The notes under the pieces were generated by a model, which was not told the DNA's origin, did no database searches, and saw only the letters and a list, made by a program, of their open reading frames with translations. From Paguma larvata (lineage: Eukaryota > Chordata > Mammalia > Carnivora > Viverridae), in assembly GCA_030068075.1 (NCBI GenBank), contig CM057843.1:15208001-15272000 (forward strand): DNA of 64,000 nt, read 5' to 3'. A program made the translations under genes and the position numbers. Shown here piece by piece: positions 1 through 12,349 of this stretch (within the stretch, counting starts at the first letter, position 1; every line of letters begins with the position of its first letter).

Positions 1-206
1 TTTAATGTTGATTTTTGAGAGAAAGGGAGAGAGAGAGAGCACGAGTGGGGGAGGGTCACAGAGAGAGACACACACAGGATCTGAAGCAGGTTCCAGGCTC
101 TGAGCTGTCAGCACAGAGCCCAACGCAGGGCTTGAACCCATAAACGGCGAGATCATGACCTGAACCGAAGTCAGATACTTAACCAACTGAGCCACTCAGG
201 TGCCCA
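1..206 (-). mobile_element. SINEC_Fc-type SINE, cut by window edge
   Basis: The antisense copy ends at its tRNA-like head (GCCACTCAGGTGCCC) at 206; its tail runs off the window start. Confidence 0.9.
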
Positions 207-611
207 AGATTCACTTATTCTTAACATTTTATCCTTTTTGTTTTATCATGTACTCTCTCTCTCTATATATATATATTTTGAATCATTTGAGAACAAATTG
301 CATGCATTATGCTTTTTTACCTCTACATACTTCAATGTGCGTTTCCCAATAATATAACCGTGGGATAGTTATCACTTCAGTAAATTTAACATGGATGTAA
401 TACTTTTATCCACTCTACTGCTTGTATTGCACTTTTGAAAAACTGAACCAATATGTCCTTCGTAGTATTTTTCCTCCCGCGGAGGAACCAGTTAAAGGTG
501 ATAGATTGTTTGTAGTCATCCTGTCCTTAGCTCTTAACTCGGAGCAGGGATTCAACCTTTCTTTGTCTTTTATGTTATTTCAGTTTTAAAGAATGCAATC
601 TTTATTTATTT
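207..611. repeat. AT-rich stretch with an ancient repeat remnant
   Basis: No gene seen. The piece at about 215-480 resembles a repeat that occurs again at about 22325-22520 (both carry a loss-of-charge 'CATTTGAGA..TTGCA' and 'TACTTCA' pattern or close variants). The repeat class is not assigned; it may be an L1M 3' region. Confidence 0.35.
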
Positions 612-826
612 TTTATTTTTTTAACCTTTAATTTTGAGAGACAGAGACAGAGACAGAGCATGAATGGGGGAGGGGCAGAGAGAGAGGGAGACACAGAATC
701 CAAAGCAGGCTCCAGACTCTGAGCTGTCAGCACAGAGCCCAACACGGGGCTCGAACTCACAGACCAAGAGATCATGACCTGAGCTTGAAGCTGGGACACT
801 TAACTGACTGAGCCACCCCGGTGCCC
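612..826 (-). mobile_element. SINEC_Fc-type SINE, full length
   Basis: Antisense: T-rich tail, GA-rich stretch, internal GAACTCACAGACC segment and head GCCACCCCGGTGCCC. Confidence 0.92.
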
Positions 827-1341
827 TAGTCTTTTGTTTTTGATAGTCTTCATTTTGAGGTTCGTTGAATGTGTCCCCATGATTAGATTCCAGTTATGCG
901 TTCCCTAATATCACCTAAATTACGTCGTGTCCCCATGGTATCACATCTGAGGCACACAACTGCCATCCGCACCTTGTTCAATATATTAATTTTGATCATG
1001 TGATCGGAGTGCTTCCCATATAATAGTATACAATTATTTAAAAATTATTAGTATATATTTTTCCCTTGCAATTGCTAATTGGAACAAGCAATCTGTGGAG
1101 AAGATACTTTAACACTATGCAAATATCCCGTTCCTCATCAAACTTTCCCCTTTTGGATTTACCATCCATTGATCATTCTTGTCTGAACCAATCTTGATTG
1201 CCATGGCTGCAAAATAATGATTTTCCAGTTACAAATTTACCGATTTGCATTGGGCATTCTACTGCAAGCAAGGACCTCTGCTCTCCCTTGTTTATTTACC
1301 TCTTTCTTCCTCCCTTCCTCCCTCTCTCTCTCCCTTCCTTC
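827..1341. other. No feature seen
   Basis: AT-rich unique or very old sequence with no coding or repeat signal I can name. Confidence 0.4.
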
Positions 1342-1538
1342 CTTCCTTTTTTGAGACAGAGAGAGAGAGTGCAAGTGGTGGAGGGGCAGAGGCAAAGGGA
1401 AAGAGAGAGAATACCAAGCAGGCTCCACACTGTTGGTGCAGAGCCCGATGCGGGGCTTGAACTCAGGAACTGTGAGATCATGACCTGAACCTAAATCAAG
1501 AGTCAGATGCTTAACCTACTGAGCCACCCAGGTGCTCC
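1342..1538 (-). mobile_element. SINEC_Fc-type SINE
   Basis: Antisense copy next to a TTCC-rich microsatellite (1305-1350). Its head GCCACCCAGGTGCTCC ends at 1538. Confidence 0.9.
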
Positions 1539-2330
1539 TGTTTACTTACTTCTTATCAATGGGAACTCAAGCACTACTTTTTTCTCAGTGGTTCAGTAAT
1601 TCATTAGTGTCTTGTTTTGGCGCTCGATTTGTCCCAGACGTGGTTAGAGAGGGCCACGCCAAGCTGGCTTCTTTGCCTTTCTGACCCTCTCTCATCATTT
1701 TTTGAGTATGACTTTTTTTTCTAGAATAAGATCTTCCAGACTCTTCTTGTAACTTGGAATCAGCCCTTTCTCTGAGGAACTTGATTCTTTTTTTTTTTTT
1801 TTTTTTTAGTGGAGAATGGTATCAAATCAAGATCTGAGCTCACTGCAACTTGGGTGGCATTGTGTCTAGCCCCTTTCAGTGGACAGAGCTAATATATTTA
1901 TATTAAACTATATACCTTGCCATGTTAAGAAAGTATAAAAGGTATGTGTAGCTGAGGAGGCCAAATATGCGTGTGTGTGAACTTTGCTCATCTGCTAAGT
2001 TGCTTGTGCGTAACAGAGTTTCAATCACCTATTTCCTAGATAATTTTGTTAGCCAAGTTGTGATTAATGTAAGTGGTTAAAAACTATATTGGAATAACAG
2101 TGGCAACAAAACTGTGCAGAAAAATAGTTAACATAGCAAGTACAAGACTGCTATCTTTAGAAAGTCTTGCTAACTTTAGAAAATCCTGGCTGGCATCTGG
2201 GGATTCCGACTTGGGGATGGTTCCCAACGTGCCCAGAGCTGGTAAGAGTGGTCACTGTGTCTAAACCTTCTAGGAGTTTGCAGTTTGAGTACGTGCTAGA
2301 CAGAGGGTGCCAATAAAAACCTTGGGTACT
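1539..2330. other. No gene seen
   Basis: The stretch holds a T-run at 1788-1807 and otherwise unremarkable AT-rich sequence. Confidence 0.4.
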
Positions 2331-2543
2331 GGGGTGCCAGGGTGGCTCAGTTGGTTAAGCGTCTGACTCTTGATTTCGACTCAGGTCATGATCTCTTGGT
2401 CTGTGGGATCGAGCCCTGCGTCGGGCTCCATGCTGACAGCACAGAACCTGCTTGGGATTCGCTTTTTCCCTCTGCCCCTCCCCCATGCAAACTCTCACGG
2501 TCTCTCAAAATATAAATTAACTTTAAAAATATTTTTAAAAAAA
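2331..2543 (+). mobile_element. SINEC_Fc-type SINE, full length
   Basis: The sense copy starts GGGGTGCCAGGGTGGCTCAG and ends in an A-rich tail. Confidence 0.92.
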
Positions 2544-2910
2544 ACCACGTTGGGCTACTGCGATTCTAGTGAGCTCTCTTGGCAAATGACATCTGACACG
2601 TTATCACAACTCACAGCTGGGGGTAGTGAGCACGTCCGGTATGACTCCAGCATAAGAGAACTCTTGGAAACTTCCCTTGTTTTCTTCAGTCTTTGCCCCA
2701 TGCACCTCTTCCCTTTACTGATTTTGCTTGTATCCTTTTACTGTAATAAATCACAGCCACAAGTATGGCAACACGCTGAATCCTGTTAATCCTTCTAGCC
2801 AGTCATGGAGGCTGGGGGGTCATGTTGGGTTGGGATCCCCAGACATACAGAAAAGAGAATGGGATGTTGCTTCTGTTTTTCAAGAGAAAAAGTGATTTTT
2901 CTTAGAAAAA

Positions 2911-3105
2911 GGTTTTTTTAATGTTTATTTATTTTAGAGAGAAAGAGAGCGGGAGAGGGGCAGAGAGAGAGAGGGGGAGACAGGATCCAAAGCAGGCTCC
3001 AGACTCTGAGCTCTCAGCACAGAGCCTGACTCGAACGCACGAACTGCAAGAACATGGCTGGAGCCAAAGTCAGAAGTTTAAATGACTGACCCACCCAGGT
3101 GCCCC
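2911..3105 (-). mobile_element. SINEC_Fc-type SINE
   Basis: The antisense copy ends with CACCCAGGTGCCCC at 3105. Confidence 0.9.
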
Positions 3106-3342
3106 AAAAGTAATTTTTTCTTAAAGTCTGGTTGTTCTAGGATATGAAAAGATAGTAAGAGACGAAATTGGGAGTGGATACAGTAAGTTTTAGAAGATTT
3201 CAGGAAAAGTGAACTTTATTTGTTGTACTTTATAATGGCTGCAGATACTGAAAAGAAGCAAGAAGACATATTCAAATTTTGACAAAAACTGGCTTGATTT
3301 TGATGGGTTTCTTCATTATGTTTGCAAAATCTTTAATTCTGT

Positions 3343-3441
3343 TTTTTTTTTAAGTAACTCTACCCCCCAACGCGGGGCTCAAAGTTACGACCCCGAGATC
3401 AAGGGTCGCATGCTCTACTGACTGAACCAGCCAGGCGCCCC
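3343..3441 (-). mobile_element. Short carnivore tRNA-derived SINE
   Basis: About 100 bp, antisense: T-run, CAACGCGGGGCTC, then the tRNA-like head ending GCCAGGCGCCCC. It lacks the CT-rich region of the longer cat SINE. Confidence 0.8.
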
Positions 3442-3485
3442 CCAAATCTTTAACTCTAAATATTATATTTATATAACATTAGAGT

Positions 3486-3556
3486 TCTGTGCTGACAGCA
3501 CGCAGCCTGCTTGGAATTTTCTCTTTCTCAAAAGAAGTAAACAAACATTTTTTTAC
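3486..3556 (+). mobile_element. SINE 3' fragment
   Basis: Only the GTGCTGACAGCA to CTTTCTCAAAA portion of a sense SINE remains. Confidence 0.6.
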
Positions 3557-5109
3557 AAAAAGAATCGGCACTCTGGTGAGAAGTCCATGCTTACTGTATA
3601 TACAACCAGAGCCTGACATCGAAGAATGGAAAAGTCTCATCAGCATAATGTAACTCAACATGTTCATAGCTTACAAAGCATTTTCACATATGCAGCCCTC
3701 ACAGAAATCCCATGAAGTCAATGTTGTAAATATCTTCTTAGGTTTTGGCCTTTTTTCTATCAGTGTGTCACTGATCTTTGTGTAACAGCTCTTTTGGGGA
3801 CGCAGGCGGAGAGACTTATTCACACTGACGCTTGCTTTTCGATTGCGGTGGACATGTTTGTTTTACCTGCTCAGCATCCGGGGATTTCTTCTAGGGAAGC
3901 AGCCCTTCCCCACCGCAGCGCAAGGTGAGTGGCATGGGCCTCACCCTCCCCTGCTCCAGGGTTTTACATAGACTCAGTCCTGGTCAGTGACGGGACCTCA
4001 ATTCAAAGCGGTAAATGGCTCAGTGATCAATCAGCAAGATCTCAAGCCAAGCCCAGAAGTAGCCTTGTGGATTTTGCTGGAGCTATTGAGAAAGAAGTAT
4101 TCTTCTTGGGACTGTGAGTGCTTAGAATCCTACTAACTTGGAATTGCCAGTAGATGCCTCTGTCATCACTGGAGAAGACAGAATATAGCCCACACAGGAA
4201 AAAAAAGAGTAGAGATGGAGTCCTTGACCGAGCAATGCCTGAGTCTCTGGTTTCACCCCTTTGATTCCTGAGACACGTGAACTTTTCTGACATGGTGGTA
4301 ATGTTTATGGGTGAATTGGCAGGAGCAGGGAGGAGAGTAAAGTATGCGTATTTTATGTGTAGTCTACTCAAGCTAAGGACAGATTATCTGTTTATGGACT
4401 AACAGAGGCTAAAAAAATAACAGAGGCTACCATTGTAAAAAATGTAAACAACAATTGAATGAAAACATGTGATATACTGAGGGCATGAGTTGGAACTATA
4501 AGGTAACCCACAGATGTCATGTTATATGCATCCTCATAGGGGCACACTCTCTGTTGAGGCCTGTTGGGATATTAAAAAGTAAAAACTCACCTAGGAAAAT
4601 AAAGGTATTAGAAACTTTTAATAGACAATTGAGCCGGTTCATTGCCAACTAATTTGAGTACTGTTTGGTATTCTTATACTATTGTTTTTAGACTTTGGGT
4701 GGTTATGCTGTCCTCCCCAAAGCCAGAGGTAATCGAAAATTTATACTAAATCGCTCTACCTGATCTTGTCTAGTTGTAACTATACTTTTTATAGTTACTC
4801 TTGCTAAATGAGTAGTACTTTTTCTCTCCATTACCCCCTGCTAAAGTGAGCGGAGCCTGCACTTGGTTTGAGGACTCAACATCATTTGGTAGAAACAACC
4901 TTCCTCTACTCTTTAACCTTCTTGCAGATACATGGGCTGTGGAGGGAATTCCCCAGACCATGTCGTCAGAAGTGGTGAAGCCCAGATGAACAGTTAGAAA
5001 TGTGATCGGTCTCCTGAATGATTTTTATGGTAGGTCTTTCTTTGCCTCTTAAAATAAAAATATGCTTAAATTAGGAAAATTTAGAAGCAATTTACAAAAG
5101 TTTCTGACT
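3557..5109. other. Gene-free stretch with a possible ancient repeat
   Basis: The part at about 3900-4330 has the look of a dispersed mammalian repeat (TTTTGCTGGAGCTATTGAG near 4073), class not assigned. Nothing coding is convincing. Confidence 0.3.
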
Positions 5110-5127
5110 ATATATATATATATATAA
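5110..5127. repeat. (TA)n microsatellite
   Basis: A short run of alternating TA next to the candidate distal polyadenylation signal. Confidence 0.8.
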
Positions 5128-5136
5128 ACAACATCT

Positions 5137-5142
5137 TTATTG
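5137..5142 (-). terminator. Candidate distal polyadenylation signal for ZNF286A
   Basis: AATAAA is present on the minus strand about 3.1 kb below the stop codon. The interval 5142-8225 has no cat SINE and could be a long 3' UTR, but it contains an MLT1 LTR and other repeats, and I see no independent proof that the transcript reaches this point. Confidence 0.25.
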
Positions 5143-5611
5143 ACAGTGGACCAATAAGAGCAGTCAAATTTGGTTTTATAGGTAACCAAAAACACTTGAA
5201 AAGTGGAACATTAAGACTTCCAAGAATCACGTTGAAGTACAAACACGCAGATCGGACATCGAGCATAAACAGAATACTGAAATGTAAAGGATCAGAGTTC
5301 TCAGTAAAACTAACTTAGAGCAAGTCTTTCAATGCTATTGAAACTGTAAATAGATTACAAACTTGAGTCTTTGGAACTGTCCGATAGTTCCCAGTTAAGT
5401 GGTACTCGGAAGGGAGAAAAACAGATTTCCCCAAGGTCTCAAGGAGGCTCTGTAGGGAGCAGCACCAGATGGAAGCAAGAGCAGAAAGAGAAGCCCCTTC
5501 TCTACGATGAGCTAGATAGCAGGGTGGTCACAGTTGACCGGTAAACAAGAGGTGTAAGATACATTCATTCTTAAGTAATTTCTACTTGATCGATGCTTAG
5601 CCACCTATACA

Positions 5612-5955
5612 GACTGAGTTTTTATCTCCCCAAATTTATCTTGAAACCTAATCCCCAGAGTGATAGTATTAGGAGGTGGGGTCTTTGGAAGGTGAGTAGG
5701 TCATGAGGGCAAAATTCTTATGAATAGGGTTAGTGGCCGTATAAAAGAGGCCCCAGAGTTCCCTTGCCCTTTCACCAGAAGACACAGGAAAAAGATGGTT
5801 GTCCCTGAACCAGGAAGGAGGCCCTCACCGGACACTGAATGTGCTGTGGCTTTGATCTTGGACTTCCCAGTCTCCAGGACTGTGAGAATGTTGTTCATAA
5901 GCCACTCAGTCTGTGGCGAGTTATTTTGTTGTAGTAGCCCAAATGGACTGACATC
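5612..5955 (+). mobile_element. MLT1-type LTR (ERVL-MaLR)
   Basis: Matches the remembered MLT1 pattern: CCTAATCCCCAGAGTG, the ...CTTGGACTTCCCAG... segment, AACTGTGAGA-like sequence, and a GCCACTCAGTCTGTGG ending followed by AGCCCAAATGGACTGACA. Confidence 0.75.
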
Positions 5956-6026
5956 TCATTAAAATATGTATATATGTATATATTTACAAACATATACACA
6001 TACATATAGAGGCTTTCTACATAATT

Positions 6027-6185
6027 AATCACATGCCAGGTCTTTTACATACATTCTTATCTAATCCTCACGGCTTTATGAGAGAAGGATGACTTACTTC
6101 CGTTTTATAGATAAAGACACTGAGACTAAGAGGCAGTAAAATCACATAAATGCTAAGTGGAGGTGGCAGAATTCAAACCCAGCTT
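6027..6185 (-). mobile_element. MIR SINE fragment
   Basis: Carries the antisense MIR signature: TTTTATAGATAAAGACACTGAGACTAAG, then a GGCAGAATTCAAACCCAG segment. Confidence 0.7.
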
Positions 6186-8225
6186 CGAAAAGCCCGCGTG
6201 GGTCTTATTTTATTGGTCAAATTTTGGCCCCCAAATGATGACTTTATTTTCACTCAAGTGTTGAGCATATTGAGAAATACCAGGTATTTTAGGCATGTGG
6301 GGACATACAGTCTCTATGGCAACCACTTGACTCTACTGTGGTAGCACCAACAAACGTACATGAGTGAGTGTGGCTGAGAGCCATGTGTGGGGAGAATTAA
6401 GGCAGAAGGCTGGACTTGGCCCATGGGTCCAGGCTATGGTCTGTCTGTTCCTACTTGAGACCATGAATATGGAGTACTGAGGTGGTAAAAAGGATTAAGT
6501 GCCTTTCTCTTTCCCTTGTTCCTGTGGCCTCCTACTCTGACCTCTCAGGCCTTGAGCCTTCCCACCAGCTCCCTTTCAACATCTTTTGTTTTTTCCAAAA
6601 CTTCTTTCCAGCCCTTTCAGCCCCATATCCTATTGTTTTGATTTTCGTCGCTGCTCGATTTAACTCCTTCATCCTTAATGATCTTGTTTGCTCTCCACTA
6701 CCACTTCTGTAAACTCTATTCCTCTACTTTTCCTCAATAATACAACTAAGGTTTACAGAGAAGGAATTATAAGAAATAACAAGGACAGGGTGGAGAAGGC
6801 AAGAGTGTGGTCTGGTTGCTGAAATGTTCATAAAGGACAGAATTTAGAAGAGAGAAGAAATCTTTAACTACTTTCCTCCTACCTTTTCTATAATCTTTTC
6901 ATATAATAGAGTAACAATAAAAACTGACATTTGCATAGTGTTTGGCTAAATATTTATTTGAACTTTTGCTTTTCCAATCCCACTGCTGGTTTTTGGTCAC
7001 TCATGTAACTTATGCCAAGTCGTCATTGTGGTTTCGTCCCTTTTCTACCTTCTTTAGGGCTCTGGGATATAACAGAGACCGACACGCATTTAGGGAGAAC
7101 AGGAGTAACAACAAAAAGTATGGGTAGACTTAAGAGCCAGAGAAATGGCAACCTCTTCTTCATGGGGGGAAGCTGCTTATCCTCCAGGGAGTCACTGTCC
7201 TGTGAACTATATTCCGTATCTGACAGGAAGGTGTGTCCTTGGGTCTCACAGTTGCTTCAGTGATTCTTCTTGACTGGGATCCTAAATATAATAACACATT
7301 GAACTCATCAACATCCCAGGGGCTTTTTCTCAATGTGACAAAGCACAGTTTACAGAAGGCAGAATAATGTAAAGAAATGAAATCTCCGTGTGATTATAAA
7401 AAAAAACAAAAACAAAAAAGGGATTCCTTCAAATGCCAAGGATGAGAAAAGAGGCATTTGGCTGAAAACCAGTTAAGATGTTGACCCATTCTCAACTTCA
7501 GGGGGGTAATTCCAAGGAAGTAGAAAGAGAACAGCTTACATAGCAGAGGGATACCAATGATCTCAACTGATGACCAACATAATCTTAGGTGAATGTGATG
7601 TAGAACCTGCTGTAAATACGTTCTATTTACATGCATCAAATGAGACAGTAGCCTTTGGGGGAAGGAGAGGATCCAAAGCCTATTTCAACTCTTAACCTTT
7701 AAATTTTATAGCTAATGTAAAAGAAATGTCCCTCTCTGGAGAAATGACACTACTTGTGTATCTGGAGATCTACTTTGGATCTAAAGAGGAACAACTCTGT
7801 GTCTTCCTGACGATAAAGATATAGGTCCCCTGGTTAAGTTAACACACAAGAACTTCCTTACAGAATGAGAAGCTGTAACAGGGCTTCGATGTGACAAAGA
7901 CAGGGAGGACCCAGATCTCACGACGATTATATTGCTATCCACTCGCAAGTATTTCTTGAATTTCCAGGAAAGGGTATTTGGCAGTGGTGGTGGGTGGCGG
8001 ATGGGGATCCAAATTTGAGATCCCTGGTTAGAAGCTTTCATACTGATTAAATCAATGGATAGAAGGAACATTCTGTTTATGGCTCAAAACTATATATTAT
8101 ACAAGTAAAATCAGATCCATACACAATTGGTCCTCCAGCAGCATTGTATGGGTATTTCACCTAAATGCTCAGGTATTTAACACAGTGATAAAACCAACTT
8201 ACATTTCTTCACATTCAGTACTTTT
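6186..8225. other. 3' flank or possible 3' UTR of ZNF286A
   Basis: No cat SINE and no convincing coding frame. The region directly follows the ZNF286A stop codon on the minus strand and may be transcribed as 3' UTR. Confidence 0.3.
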
Positions 8226-9457
8226 TCAGAGTTGCTCTTCAGTGTGAATTCTTTGATGTCTGATGAGGGACGAACTGCACTTAAAGCTTTTCCCACATTC
8301 GTCACATCTGTAAGGCTTCTCTCCAGTATGAGTTCTCTGGTGTTGAATAAGGGCTGATGAATGAATGAAGGCTTTCCCACACTCATTACATTTGTATGGT
8401 TTCTTTCCAATATGAATTCTTTGATGTTTAGCAAAATTTGAGCTCCGGCTGAAGGTTTTCCCACATTCGTTACACTCGTAGGGTTTCTCCCCAGTATGGA
8501 TTCTCTGATGCTGAACGAGATGTGTGCTCTGACTAAAGGTTTTTCCACATTCACTACACTCATATGGCTTTTCTCCAGTATGAACTCTCTGATGTTTCGT
8601 AAGGGACGAGCAATGACTAAAGGCCTTCCCACATTCCTGACATTTGTAGGGTTTCTCTCCAGTATGAGTTCTTTGATGTTTAATAAGAGCTGATGAATGA
8701 ATGAAAGCTTTATCACACTCATTACATTCATACGGCTTCACTCCAGTATGAATCAACTGATGCTGGACAAGATGGGTACTGCGATTAAAACCTTTTCCGC
8801 ACTCATTGCATTCGTACGGTCTCTCCCCAATATGAATTCTCTGATGTATCGCAAGCGATGCGCTTTCTGTGAAGGCCTTCTTGCATTCACTGCATTCAAA
8901 GAGAATTCTGGTATGAGTTCTCTGATGCTTAGTTAAATTAGCTCTGTGGCTAAAAGATTTCCCACATTCACTGCAGCTATAGGGTTTCTCTCCAGTATGG
9001 ACTCTCTGGTGTCGAATAAGCACTGAATGGTAAGTGAAGAGCTCGCCACAATCGTTACATTTATGAGGTTTCTTCTCTTTACAGGTTCTTTGCTTTCTCA
9101 TTAAGTTTGATTTCGGTTTCAGCCTTTTTTCAAGTGTATGGAAGGCATAGGATCCTTTGGGAACTCGGTCTTGAGTGAGGAGAACAGACTTCTGACTGAA
9201 GTTTTTCCAATATACATCGGGCTCATGAACTCCTTCTTCGGGGAGTGAATTCACATGGGTGAACATTTCTCTCAAGTGTCTCTCCTGATTTCCTTGCGGA
9301 TTCTCTAACCAATTTTCACATTCAAGAGTTGTTTCCAAGCTGGGGTCATAGATACCATTCCCCGTCAGTCTGTCTATTACTGCAGCTTGGCGTGCTTCTT
9401 CTTTGGAAATATCTTGCACTGAAGTTGAATCTTTGCCCTCGGGTTTGGTCTCCAGGT
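8226..9457 (-). CDS. ZNF286A: ZNF286A terminal exon: linker plus ten C2H2 zinc fingers
   Basis: This is the last coding exon of a nuclear KRAB zinc-finger DNA-binding repressor. The acceptor AG lies at 9458-9459 and the stop TGA at 8226-8228. The exon opens with two bases of a split Asp codon (reading DLETKPEG), as is usual for this family, and supplies residues 104-513. Residues 104-234 are a spacer. Ten tandem fingers follow at about 235-508, every one keeping both Cys and both His. Residues at helix positions -1/3/6 for fingers 1 to 10 are Y/V/R, H/N/K, E/S/I, R/H/Q, H/A/K, H/S/K, Q/H/Q, R/N/K, H/A/Q and C/S/R. The linker after finger 2 reads TRIL instead of TGEKP, one residue short. The name rests on my memory of human ZNF286A (521 aa), which matches closely across this exon and has the same odd linker. 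The target DNA is unknown. Confidence 0.93.
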
Positions 9458-9999
9458 CTGAAAGAAATTGGAAATGCAAATTTCCTTTGTTTCCAGTGCT
9501 CAACAAAAGGCAGTTCTGCAATAGCTAATGAAGATGAAAAGCATGCTTTTGAGGAGTAAGTGGATTTGACTTTTACAAGATGATTTGCAAAGAGCAGCAA
9601 ATGGAAGGAAACAAATGCACGGTGTATGTGGAGAAAATGAGTAGACCTTATCCAGGACAGTCAAAGGGGATAAAGATGACCAGAAATACAGGAGAAGGAG
9701 AGATGTAGATGAAGTAATACATCACTGGATGAGCAGGTACTGAGCACACTAGATCAGCAGAGGAGAGAAACAATATCTTATTGAGTACCGACTTCTGTAA
9801 TAAATACAGTTATCACTTTAGCATAGAGGACAGTTATGACTTCTAGGTTTCCAGACATCCCATCCGACTCGTGTCCAAATATGCATCCCATTTCCAGTCT
9901 AATCTCCCCCAACAATGCTTTTATAATACATCTCTGATCAAAAAACTCCTGTGATCGCCCAAAGATATAATGGCAAATACATGAAATTATACCTGCGTA

Positions 10000-10515
10000 A
10001 GACTCCTCATTGTAACACTAATTGAGATAGCAAAAGACTGGTGAATCTTAATATCCTACCTATAAAGTACAGAACTCATTAAACACATTATCATGTAGAC
10101 ATAAAACTGGAAAATCTTAATATTCTACTGTAGAGAACTCATTAAATATACTACGATGTAGATATAAAATAGAGTGCTAGGCAACTTTGTAAAAACTCAG
10201 AAAGATCTCCTTATACAGGTATGAAGTTCTCTCCAGGATACACTAATAATTTTTTTAAAAACCAGCAGGCTGCGAGTGTGTGTAGTTTGTTACTTTTTGT
10301 GTAGAACAAAAAAAGGGGGAGAGAGATGCAAATATACATACACATTTGGTTATACTTTCAAGAACCAAGGACAGATTAATGAAATACTAATAAAAATGGT
10401 TGCCTATGGGGAAAGTATCAGAATAGAGAGGGGCAAGGATGGGAACTAGATCTCTCTAAATATTGTATGAGAATTTTTATTTCATATAAAACTACTTTAT
10501 AAAGCTAAAATAATT
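10000..10515 (+). mobile_element. L1M 3' end remnant with an internal tandem duplication
   Basis: Resembles old LINE-1 3' ends (TTTTTGTGTAGAACAAAAAAAGG; GGTTGCCTATGGGGAAAG). A segment of about 65 bp is repeated imperfectly at 10036-10106 and 10106-10169. It lies in the last ZNF286A intron. Confidence 0.55.
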
Positions 10516-10702
10516 TAAAGAGTGTGGGTCAAAGAAATAGATTGCTCAATGAAACAGAAGAGCAACTTCAGAAATAGTCAAGCATATACGATTGAAAACA
10601 ATAAAAAGGTGGTATTTCAGTCAGTCGATAAAAGATAATTTGTTTCCAACAAATGGTACTATGACAACTGACTAGACATTTATTTATAAGAAAATTAAGT
10701 TA

Positions 10703-10895
10703 GGGGCGCCTGGGTGGCTGGGGTGGTTAAGTGTCTGACTTCGGCTCATGTCATGATCTCACGGCTGGTGGGTTTGAGCCCTACGTCAGGCTCTGTGCTG
10801 ACAGCTCAGAGCCTCGAGTCTGCTTCAGATTCGGTGTCTCCCTCTCCCTCTGCCCCTCCCCCGCTTTCTCTCTCAAAAATAAACATTAAAAAAAG
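10703..10895 (+). mobile_element. SINEC_Fc-type SINE with perfect 15-bp target duplication
   Basis: The sense copy starts GGGGCGCCTGGGTGGC. AAGAAAATTAAGTTA occurs at 10688-10702 and again at 10896-10910, so the insertion is well preserved. Confidence 0.95.
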
Positions 10896-10974
10896 AAGAA
10901 AATTAAGTTAGATGACCCTCATTCTATACAACCAAATGAATTCTATTCCTTCATCAAGCTTCTCTTCTATCCAT

Positions 10975-11350
10975 TTATCCAACAGTTATCTACGGAGTGT
11001 CTACCATACACCAAGCTCTGTGTCAGGCACTGGAGAAGGACACGCGCAGTCTCTACGCACAAGAAGGGGAAGAGAATTTAGGCCAACGTTCACAAATGCA
11101 TGTAAAAAAATGCACCTGTAGTAATTAAGTCCTGCGGAATAACAGGCAAATGACATGATGCAAGAATGTAAGAGGGGAAATCTGGGGAGATGAGGGGAGG
11201 GCTTCTCGAGGAAGCAAATCGCTGAGCTGAAATGAAAGTGGGGTTGGAGTCTGGGTGAGTGTTCCAGGTGACAGGGACAAAAGCACAGGGGTGAGCACTC
11301 CAGGTAGAGGGAATGATATGTAGAAAAGCCCCAAGGTAAGAGGGACATAC
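10975..11350 (+). repeat. Ancient interspersed repeat, class not assigned
   Basis: Contains GTCTACCATACACCAAGCTC...CAGGCACTGGAGAAG and a GGAAGC..GCTGAGCTGAAATGA segment that recur widely in mammalian genomes (L2/MIR era). Confidence 0.4.
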
Positions 11351-11356
11351 AAGAAA

Positions 11357-11590
11357 AGCACAGTGGTTGCGAGCAGGGACTCTGGAATCCGAGGGCGAGA
11401 ATCTAATCCCAGCTCTGCCACTTACCAGCTATGCGACCTGGGGCAAGTCATTCGACCTCTCTACTTCAGTTTCCTGACGTGTAAGATGGACAACAACACT
11501 ACCTACTTCATGAGGAATAAGGACAGTACCTACCTGAAGAAGCATTAAATGAGTATAAACCCCTGCAAACTCCAGCACAGGACAGCTGCT
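11357..11590 (+). mobile_element. MIR SINE
   Basis: Clear sense MIR core: CTCTGCCACTTACCAGCTATG, then CCTGGGGCAAGTCATTC and TCAGTTTCCTGACGTGTAAGA. Confidence 0.85.
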
Positions 11591-12349
11591 AATAAGTGTT
11601 TGCTATGCACATAAAACATAACTTGACACAAGGCTGATAGAAGGACACAGGCAGAAATCTCAGACCCAAAAGTGTGGTCCATAAACCCCTGGCAGACCAC
11701 AAGTTCAAAACTCTTTTGCATATAATGCTTAGATGCTGTATACCTCATTCATTGCCTTGTCATTTGCACTGATGTTGCAAAAGTAATCGTGGCGAAAGTG
11801 CTCGTGACTTAGTGCAAATCAGGACAACGACAGCAAACTTACTGGCAGCTGTCCTCCTCCCTGCCGGGTACTCTCAGTTAAGAAAAAAAAAAAATCTAGT
11901 TTCACTTAAAAATGTCTGAGGAAACAGTAAACGGTATTAATTTCATTAACTTTCAGACTTTGAGGACATGCCTTTATTTAAAATGCTGAAAGGATGAGAC
12001 AGGGAATGTTCATAAGGCAATTCTGTTCATATCAGAGTATGATGGTTGTCTCGAACAGAGCCTCCTGTGACATCATTTGAGCTGTGAGCTGAACTAGCCA
12101 CTGTTCTCACGGAACACAAATTTACTTGGAAGAATAAGTGATGGAAAAAACATGTTCTCCGAGTTGAGTATTCGGCAGGTATTAAGTGAGCCCGTCACTT
12201 CAAGGAAAACAATCAACAGTATTCAATAAAATTTCACCTTTCAGGTAGAAACTGGACTCTTAGAAAACCTGTATCTGCCACTCAGAGCTGGGTAGCTTCT
12301 TAATCCTTAAAGACTTTTCTGATAAGGTTAAAAGTTGTGATTTAATAGT

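Noticed and set aside
8177..8731. 184-residue frame antisense or offset to the ZNF286A fingers
   Set aside because: It is a shadow of the repetitive finger-coding sequence in another frame.
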